Shown in pieces: positions 56,896 to 64,000 of a stretch of 64,000 bases of DNA; positions within the stretch are counted from its first letter, which is position 1, and each line of letters begins with the position of its first letter. The stretch spans positions 262,841,598 to 262,905,597 of the forward strand of contig NC_073746.1 of assembly GCF_029784135.1 (NCBI RefSeq), in the 5' to 3' direction. Source of the DNA: Toxorhynchites rutilus septentrionalis (lineage: Eukaryota; Arthropoda; Insecta; Diptera; Culicidae). A program made the position numbers and the translations under genes. Under the pieces are notes generated by a model. That model saw nothing but the letters and a program-made list of their open reading frames with translations. It made no database searches and was not told the DNA's origin.

Positions 56896-59843
56896 CGGAG
56901 ATAATTCAGATCAATCTGAACCATTGCAACACAGCTCAGCAACTGTTGTGGCAGTCGACAACAGAGACAAAATGCGACGTTGCAATCATAGCGGAGCCGT
57001 ACCGAGTACCCCGTGATAATGGCAGCTGGGCGACGGATAGCTTAGGGATTGCTGCAATACAGGTGATGGGCAGATATCCTATCCAGGAAGTGGTTGGAGG
57101 TTCACACGAAGGTTTCGTAATCGCCAAAATTAATGGAATCTTCATGTGTAGTTGCTACGCACCCCCGAGATGGACAACTGAGAAATTCCACCAGATGCTA
57201 GACGCAATGACCGAGGAACTAATCGGTAGAACACCGATCGTCATTGGAGGCGACTTCAACGCGTGGGCGGTGGAGTGGGGAAGTAGATGCACCAACATCA
57301 GAGGGTACAGTCTACTGGAAGCTCTAGCAAAGCTGGAAGTAACGTTACTAAACGAAGGTACCACTAGCACTTTCCGGAAAGATGGGCGCGAATCCATCAT
57401 CGACGTTACTTTTTGCAGTCCGTCGCTGTTGGCGAGTACGGAGTGGAAAGTGTGCGAGTCGTATACGCACAGTGATCACCAGGCGATCCGGTACAGAATC
57501 GGTCAACGGAACCACGTGCTAGTTCGGAGGACAACAAGCGGTGAGCGGAAGTGGAAGACGAATGCTTTCGACAATGACCTTTTCGTCGAAGCACTTCGTC
57601 TAGCTGGCGGAGCTTCAGATTGGAACGCAGAAAAGTTGACAGATCTACTGGTGAGAGCATGCGACACTACCATGCCGAGGAAAGTTGTACCAAAAAATGG
57701 AAGACGCCCAGCTTACTGGTGGAACGACTCTCTTCGCAACCTTCGCGCTAGCTGTCTTCAAGCCAGAAGACGCGTTCAGAGAGCACGAAATAGCGCTGAT
57801 AGAGAGGAACGAAATACGGTGTACCGAGCAGCTAGAGCCGCCTTGAAACGGGGAATTACACTGAGCAAAGAGAACTGTTTCAAGGAGCTGTGCCGAGATG
57901 CAGATGCCAACCCATGGGGCAACGCGTATCGAGTCGTGATGGCGAAGATCAGAGGACCTGTGACGCCCGTCGAATCGTGTCCCGAGAAGCTGAAGGTCAT
58001 TGTGGAGGGTTTATTTCCGATGCATGATCCTACGATATGGCCACCGACACCGTACGCCGAAATAGCTACCGAACGTTCTCAAGTTTCCAGTGAAGAACTG
58101 GTAGCAGTGGCGAAGAGACTGCAGGTAAACAAGGCGCCCGGCCCCGACGGAATCCCCAACGCGGCCTTGAAAACGGCGATTCAGGCGTTCCCGGACATTT
58201 TCAGGATAGTGCTACAGAAATGCTTGGATGATGGTCACTTTCCTAAGAAATGGAAGATCCAAAAGTTAGTGTTGCTGCCAAAACCAGGAAAGCCCCCGGG
58301 GGTACCAACATCCTATAGGCCTATATGCCTGCTGGATACTCTTGGGAAACTCTTGGAAAGGATTATCCTCAACAGACTGACGAAATGTACGGAGAGTGAC
58401 CATGGTCTGTCAAAGATGCAGTTTGGATTCCGGAAAGGTAGGTCCACCGTTGATGCTATCCGGACAGTGGTTGAAAAGGCAGAGAAGGCGTCACAGCAAA
58501 AGCGGAGGGGCGACCGACATTGTGCTATAGTAACGATCGACGTGAGGAATGCTTTCAACAGCGCTAGCTGGGAAGCCATTGCCGAGTCCCTACACCGTAT
58601 GAAGGTTCCTGGGTACCTGTGCAGAATTCTAGGAAGCTACTTCCAGAACCGCGTCCTAGTCTACGAGACGAGCACGGGGCAGACAACGTTGAATATAACG
58701 GCCGGAGTACCACAAGGCTCTATCCTGGGCCCAACGCTCTGGAACGTAATGTATAACGGAGTACTGAATCTGAAGCTTCCCAAAGGCGTGGAGATCGTGG
58801 GCTTCGCGGATGATATCGCTCTCACAGTGGCAGGCGAGACACTCGAAGAGGTGAAGATGCTTGCAATCGAGTCCATCGTCTCAGTAGAGAACTGGATGCA
58901 AGCAGCGAAACTGCAGATTGCTCATAATAAAACGGAAGTATTGTTGGTGAGTAACTGCAAAGCCGTGCAGCGAGCGGAAATCACAGTCGGGGAACACGTG
59001 ATAACTTCTAAGCGTAGGTTGAAATACTTGGGAGTTATGATCGACGACCGGCTGAATTTCAACAACCACGTCGACTACGTCTGCGAGAAAGCAGAGAAGT
59101 CCATTAGCGCGATAGCGAGAATAATGCCGAATAACGCAGGACCTTGCAGTAGCAAAAGGCGTCTCCTGGCTGCTGTATCCTCGTCCATACTGCGGTACGG
59201 AGCACCAGCCTGGTCGGCGGCTCTCGAAACCCACCGGAATCGTAGAAAACTGGACCGTACGTTTCGGCTCATGGCGATGAGAGTTGCGAGCGCGTATAGG
59301 ACGATCTCGTTGGAGGCAGTCTGCGTTATCGCCGGCATGATCCCTATTGGCATCACTCTGGCGGAAGACAGAGAGTGCTACAGACGAAAGGAAATCAGGG
59401 GTATCCGGAAAACAGCGAGAGTAGAATCACTCTTGAAGTGGCAGCAGGAATGGGACACGGCGGAGAAAGGCAGGTGGACGTATGGGCTCATACCGGTACT
59501 ATCGACCTGGCTGAACAGGAAGCACGGGGAGGTGAATTTTCATCTGACACAGTTCCTGTCTGGACATGGCTGCTTCAGGCAATATTTGCACCGGTTCGGG
59601 CACGCAACGTCGCCACTCTGTCCGGAGTGTGAAGATGTGGAGGAAACACCAGAACACGTGGTATTTGTGTGTCCCAGGTTCACCGCAAGACGCGAGGGGC
59701 TGCCTGCCCTTCATGCCGGGAACATAGTAGAGAAAATGTGTCGCGACGAGGGCACCTGGAACGCTGTGAACAGTGTAATCATACACATCATGTCCGAGCT
59801 ACAGCGGAAGTGGAGGGCCGACCAGCGTAGTAATAACCCCTGA
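56895..59843 (+). CDS. element G ORF2, endonuclease and reverse transcriptase, ACG start
   Basis: 982 residues counted from ACG 56895. The endonuclease blocks, RT blocks (FADD at about 637-640) and C-terminal CX2CX8HX4C are all present and in frame. As in D and F, no ATG gives a complete endonuclease. It differs from D by only about three residues that I can see: Lys for Gln in TTEKFHQ, Ser for Ile in FCSPSL, and Glu for Ala in SKENCF. It should nick the ACAAACAT repeat and reverse-transcribe the element RNA. Confidence 0.9.
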   Translation, partial: TEIIQINLNHCNTAQQLLWQSTTETKCDVAIIAEPYRVPRDNGSWATDSLGIAAIQVMGRYPIQEVVGGSHEGFVIAKINGIFMCSCYAPPRWTTEKFHQMLDAMTEELIGRTPIVIGGDFNAWAVEWGSRCTNIRGYSLLEALAKLEVTLLNEGTTSTFRKDGRESIIDVTFCSPSLLASTEWKVCESYTHSDHQAIRYRIGQRNHVLVRRTTSGERKWKTNAFDNDLFVEALRLAGGASDWNAEKLTDLLVRACDTTMPRKVVPKNGRRPAYWWNDSLRNLRASCLQARRRVQRARNSADREERNTVYRAARAALKRGITLSKENCFKELCRDADANPWGNAYRVVMAKIRGPVTPVESCPEKLKVIVEGLFPMHDPTIWPPTPYAEIATERSQVSSEELVAVAKRLQVNKAPGPDGIPNAALKTAIQAFPDIFRIVLQKCLDDGHFPKKWKIQKLVLLPKPGKPPGVPTSYRPICLLDTLGKLLERIILNRLTKCTESDHGLSKMQFGFRKGRSTVDAIRTVVEKAEKASQQKRRGDRHCAIVTIDVRNAFNSASWEAIAESLHRMKVPGYLCRILGSYFQNRVLVYETSTGQTTLNITAGVPQGSILGPTLWNVMYNGVLNLKLPKGVEIVGFADDIALTVAGETLEEVKMLAIESIVSVENWMQAAKLQIAHNKTEVLLVSNCKAVQRAEITVGEHVITSKRRLKYLGVMIDDRLNFNNHVDYVCEKAEKSISAIARIMPNNAGPCSSKRRLLAAVSSSILRYGAPAWSAALETHRNRRKLDRTFRLMAMRVASAYRTISLEAVCVIAGMIPIGITLAEDRECYRRKEIRGIRKTARVESLLKWQQEWDTAEKGRWTYGLIPVLSTWLNRKHGEVNFHLTQFLSGHGCFRQYLHRFGHATSPLCPECEDVEETPEHVVFVCPRFTARREGLPALHAGNIVEKMCRDEGTWNAVNSVIIHIMSELQRKWRADQRSNNP

Positions 59844-60418
59844 CCATAGAAGAGGAACAAATGCGAGGGCTGTTGCAAAGTGTAGTACCCCACGAGAATC
59901 GTTGTGACGGAGTGCGCGTTATGTTGGAGGGCACTGCCTAATCGGCGCTCCGTTGGGAAGAGAAATCCTGCGAGGGTGGCTGTGACGGGGCGCGCGTCAA
60001 GTTGGAGGGCGCTTCCTAATCGGTTCACGTCTCGACAGGTGAGAAACCCCGCGAGGGTGACTGTGACGGGTTGCGCGTCAAGTTGGAGGGCAATTCCTAA
60101 TCGGTACACGTCTCGACGGGTAAAAGGAAGCCTGTGCTGCGGATGTGCGTGGCGGAGTACAACGGAAACGTAAATGAGATGTATAGAGAAAAAGGGAAGG
60201 ATCAACGCTAGTTAGCGTTGAAAACTCGTGAAGTGCATGAGCACAGCCGCCCCCTGAAGTAGTCGCCTAGATGTGGTCCCGGGGGGAATGAGGCTACGAG
60301 TAGAGGGCTTGGTTTTTGTGGGTGCGATCCCCACTCGACGTCTGGGTTATCCCTTCCCAGATAAGGCTGGAAGAGCGTTCCTCACCTCTATAAAAAAAAA
60401 AAAAAAAAAAAAAAAAAA
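59844..60418 (+). promoter_or_regulatory. element G 3' UTR with one repeat block, and poly(A)
   Basis: 548 bases plus 27 A. A single block of three repeats of about 80 bp (59888-60122) is followed by hairpins CAACGCTAGTTAGCGTTG (60203-60220), GTGC/GCAC (60233-60244), GTGGG/CCCAC with a 7-base loop (60318-60334) and CTGGG/CCCAG (60342-60360). Confidence 0.65.
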
Positions 60419-61100
60419 CATACAAACATACAAACATACAAACATACAAACATACAAACATACAAACATACAAACATACAAACATACAAACATACAAACA
60501 TACAAACATACAAACATACAAACATACAAACATACAAACATACAAACATACAAACATACAAACATACAAACATACAAACATACAAACATACAAACATACA
60601 AACATACAAACATACAAACATACAAACATACAAACATACAAACATACAAACATACAAACATACAAACATACAAACATACAAACATACAAACATACAAACA
60701 TACAAACATACAAACATACAAACATACAAACATACAAACATACAAACATACAAACATACAAACATACAAACATACAAACATACAAACATACAAACATACA
60801 AACATACAAACATACAAACATACAAACATACAAACATACAAACATACAAACATACAAACATACAAACATACAAACATACAAACATACAAACATACAAACA
60901 TACAAACATACAAACATACAAACATACAAACATACAAACATACAAACATACAAACATACAAACATACAAACATACAAACATACAAACATACAAACATACA
61001 AACATACAAACATACAAACATACAAACATACAAACATACAAACATACAAACATACAAACATACAAACATACAAACATACAAACATACAAACATACAAACA
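60419..61100 (+). repeat. (ACAAACAT)n block 8
   Basis: About 85 units. The poly(A) of G joins it at CATACAAAC, half a unit out of step with the other tails, which join at CAAACATAC. Confidence 0.98.
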
Positions 61101-61112
61101 ATCTAACACAAT

Positions 61113-63779
61113 CTAACCGAAGATCTCGTAGGAAGGAGCCCTATAGTCATCGGCGGAGACTTCAATGCCTGGGCAGTGGAATGGGGTAGCAGATTTACCA
61201 ACACGAGGGGCTTTAGTCTGCTGGAAGCTCTGGCAAAGCTGAATGTGAGACTGGCCAATGAAGGTTGCACCAGCACCTTCCATAGAGATGGTCGAGAATC
61301 AATTATTGATGTCACATTTTGCAGTCCGACACTGGCATCAAACATTAATTGGAGAGTGTGTGATGATTATACTCACAGCGACCACCAAGCAATTCGCTAT
61401 ACCGTCGGCAGCCAGAACTTAGTAAAAAGACGAATAATGAGAACAGAGGGTCGAAGATGGAAGTCGAAGGAATTCGACAAAAATCTCTTCCTGGAAGCAC
61501 TCCGAGAGGAACGATCAGTCAATAACACGAGCGCCAGTGAATTGACAAGTATAATGGTGAGAGCATGTGACGTCGCCATGCCGAGAAAAAGAACACCGAA
61601 AAACGAACGCTGCCCAGTTTATTGGTGGAACGAGGTGATTAACTCCCTTCGCTCGGACTGTCTCCGAGCGAGAAGGAGAATGCAGAGGGCTAGAACTACT
61701 AGCGAAAGAATAGAGCGTAGAGAATTATTCAAAACGGCAAAAGCCGCCCTTAAGCACGAAATCAGATCCAGCAAGAGAAACTGCTTCAAAGAGTTATGTC
61801 GCGATGCCGATGCGAACCCTTGGGGCACAGCATATAGGGTAGTGATGGCCAAAATCAGAGGCCCATCGATGCCCCGTGAAAGCTGTCCGGATAAGCTGAA
61901 GAAAATCGTAGAAGGGCTCTTCCCGAAGCATGATCCGATTACCTGGCCAGCAACGCCATATGGCGATGATGAAGAACGCGTCGAGAGAGTGTCAACAGAG
62001 GAGCTGATTACGGCAGCAAGAAAATTAAAAGTCAACAAAACACCTGGCCCCGACGGAATCCCAAATGTGGCGGTTAAAGCCGCAATACAAGCGAACTCTG
62101 ACATGTTCAGGGCAACGCTGCAAAAGTGCCTGGATGAGGGGTACTTTCCAGACATGTGGAAGAAGCAAAGACTGGTGCTACTGCCAAAACCAGGGAAGCC
62201 ACCAGGGGATCCATCCTCGTATAGACCGATTTGCCTCCTTGATACCCTTGGGAAACTGTTAGAGAAGATCATCCTCAACAGGCTGTCGAGATGCACAGAA
62301 AGTGAACACGGACTCTCGAGGATGCAGTTCGGATTTCGGAAAAATAAATCTACGGTGGATGCCATCTTGTCAGTTGTCGAAGCAGCTGAAAAAGTGTTGA
62401 AGCAGAAAAAACGTGGAAATCGATTTTGCGCAGTAATTACGGTCGACGTAAAAAATGCGTTCAACAGTGCCAGCTGGGAAGCTATCGCCGAAGCGTTGCA
62501 CAGACTGACGGTACCAAACTATGTTTGTAAGATCCTGAAAAGCTATTTCGAGAACCGAGTTTTGATTTATGACACAGACATGGGACAGGAGTCATTTAAC
62601 ATAACAGCGGGTGTCCCACAGGGTTCCATCTTGGGTCCAACACTATGGAATGGAATGTACGATGAAGTGCTGAGGTTGAAGCTTCCGCAGGGTGTAGTGA
62701 TTACCGGCTTCGCCGACGATATATCCTTGACGGTAACAGGCAAGTCCCGAGAGGAAGTAGAAATGTTGGCTACTGAGGCAATACAAACTGTTGAAGATTG
62801 GATGAACGATGCTAAACTGAGGATCGCACACCACAAAACAGAAATGGTGATAATCAGCAACCACAGAGCAGTACAGCAGGCAGAAATAACAGTTGGGGCG
62901 CATACTATCGTCTCCAAACGCGAACTTAAATACCTGGGTGTTATAATAGACGACCGACTCAATTTTAAGAGCCACGTGAAATACGCGTGTGAAAAAGCGG
63001 CTAAAGTTTCCACGGCGTTTGCTAGGATAATGCCCAATAATGCAGGGCCAAGCAGTAGTAAGAGGCGCCTTCTGGCCAGTGTAGCCACTTCGATATTGCG
63101 ATACGGTGGTCCGGCTTGGACAGCAGCGCTTAAATTACAACAAAACCGTAGACTGTTGAACAGAACTTACCGGATGACGGCGATGAGAGTAGCCAGTGCC
63201 TATAAAACGATATCTGCGGAGGCGGTATGTGTCATAGCCGGATTGGTTCCTATCGAAATCACTCTGAGCGAAGATAGTGTGTGCTACAATCTGAGAACGA
63301 CAAGCACACAGAGCAATAGAGAAGCTCGAGTAACAGCAAGAGACGACTCCATGAGGAAGTGGCAGCAGGAGTGGAACAGCACCCCTAACGGTAGATGGAC
63401 CCACATACTGATCCCAAATATAATCAATTGGGTACAAAGAAAGCACGGTGAAGTCAATTTCCACTTGACGCAATTCTTATCCGGACATGGTTGCTTTAGA
63501 CGGTACTTGCACAGATTCGGCCATGCAAGTTCACCGTTTTGCCCTGAGTGTGATGGAATAGAGGAAACGCCGGAGCACGTGGTTTTCTACTGTCCTCGCT
63601 TTGTCCAAGAAAGAGAACAAATGTACCGGGAGATCAGCCCAGATGTGAACGCTGGAAACGTTGTTCAACGAATGTGCGAAAAAGAGAGCACGTGGAATGC
63701 GGTTAATTCTGCTATTACCAAAATACTCACGATGCTCCAACGAAGATGGAGAGAAGAACAAAGAAGTAGCAATTCATAG
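61113..63779 (+). pseudogene. element H ORF2, missing the start of the endonuclease
   Basis: The frame is open from about 61113 (NLTEDLVGRSPIVIGGDFNAWAVEW) to the normal stop. The first two endonuclease blocks (Asn and Glu sites) are missing, but GGDFNAW, DVTFCSPTL and SDHQAI remain. The RT is whole (KTPGPDGIPN, TVDVKNAFNSASW, GVPQGSILGPTLWN, GFADDISLTV), as is the C-terminal CX2CX8HX4C. The first ATG in frame that I see is downstream of GGDFNAW. Without leader and ORF1 it is a non-autonomous 5' truncation. Confidence 0.92.
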
Positions 63780-63968
63780 AGATGAGTGCATGAGCACAGC
63801 CTCCTCCCGAAGTAATACCAAACGGTGGTTCCGGGGGGGGAAAGGCAAGGCGCATAGGAGGTGGTTTTAGTGAGTAAGAATCTCACACTACCCAGTCAAC
63901 ATGGCGACTGGGTGTCTATGAAGATCTCCACCTTCTTCACCAAAAAAAAAAAAAAAAAAAAAAAAAAA
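63780..63968 (+). promoter_or_regulatory. element H 3' UTR and poly(A)
   Basis: 162 bases plus 27 A. Clear hairpins: GTGC/GCAC (63786-63797), GTGAGTAAGAATCTCAC (63870-63886) and CCCAGTC/GACTGGG with an 8-base loop (63891-63912). Confidence 0.65.
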
Positions 63969-64000
63969 CAAACATACAAACATACAAACATACAAACATA
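63969..64000 (+). repeat. (ACAAACAT)n block 9, continues past the window
   Basis: Four units up to the last base of the window; the array clearly extends to the right. Confidence 0.97.

Larger units (their letters stand above)
54921..60418 (+). mobile_element. element G: R1-clade non-LTR, family II, full length, ORFs open
   Basis: It runs from GCCGTGGAG (54922) to 27 A residues (60392-60418). Nearly identical to D but with one repeat block in the 3' UTR instead of two. Both frames are open, with the ORF2 ACG start shared with D and F. Confidence 0.93.
61101..63968 (+). mobile_element. element H: 5'-truncated family I copy
   Basis: It starts within the endonuclease region of ORF2 and ends with 27 A residues (63942-63968). 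The 5' junction has an extra 10-base copy of ATCTAACACA before the element proper. It is nearly identical to E where they overlap. Confidence 0.92.

Noticed and set aside
1..64000. Canonical insect telomere repeat TTAGG
   Set aside because: I see no TTAGG or CCTAA tandem run anywhere in the window.

Overview
The window looks like transposon-rich DNA from a mosquito, most likely a culicine such as Aedes. It has a DD37E-type mariner relative, an I-clade non-LTR element with RNase H, a tRNA-derived SINE and R1-clade non-LTR elements. I recognise no host gene, rRNA, functional tRNA gene or CRISPR array. The species call is inference from element content.

Left part (1-23000): old, mostly broken mobile DNA. 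Positions about 1096-5512 are bounded by two diverged inverted copies of a roughly 600-bp repeat that carries a tRNA-like segment. Between them lie a decayed Tc1 transposase, a fold-back palindrome and a DD37E mariner-like element with clear inverted repeats and TA duplications (3522-4777). A decayed jockey/CR1-like non-LTR element lies on the minus strand at 5849-8046. From 8047 to 11970 I find no gene. A palindromic MITE follows (11974-12295). Then comes a three-layer nest: a pogo-like DNA transposon (about 12501-21879) split by a full-length I-clade retrotransposon (12781-19152, 11-bp target duplication), whose ORF1 is in turn split by a SINE (17430-17693, 10-bp target duplication). Diverged direct repeats (22605-23000) end abruptly where the right part begins.

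Right part (23001-64000): a tandem array of the 8-bp unit ACAAACAT, interrupted by eight R1-clade non-LTR retrotransposons (A-H below). All are in the same orientation, and each ends in poly(A) running straight into the next repeat block. Two families alternate. Family I (A, C, E, H) has a 3' UTR of about 155 bp. Family II (B, D, F, G) has a 3' UTR of 550-910 bp built from nested tandem repeats. Full-length copies have a 5' UTR of about 590 bp, an ORF1 with three C-terminal CCHC zinc knuckles, and an ORF2 with an APE-type endonuclease, a reverse transcriptase (FADD box) and a C-terminal CCHC. A has both frames open. D and G also do, but their ORF2 start is ACG where the related copy B has ATG. 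B and C are broken, and E, F and H are 5'-truncated.

How it works together: the ORF2 endonuclease presumably nicks the ACAAACAT repeats and the reverse transcriptase copies the polyadenylated RNA there, so both families share one target. UTR hairpins conserved between the families, some with compensatory base changes, are candidate RNA signals for translation and target-primed reverse transcription. The arrangement resembles TRAS/SART elements in insect telomeric repeats and Waldo elements in ACAY-type repeats. Whether this array is telomeric cannot be decided from this window.
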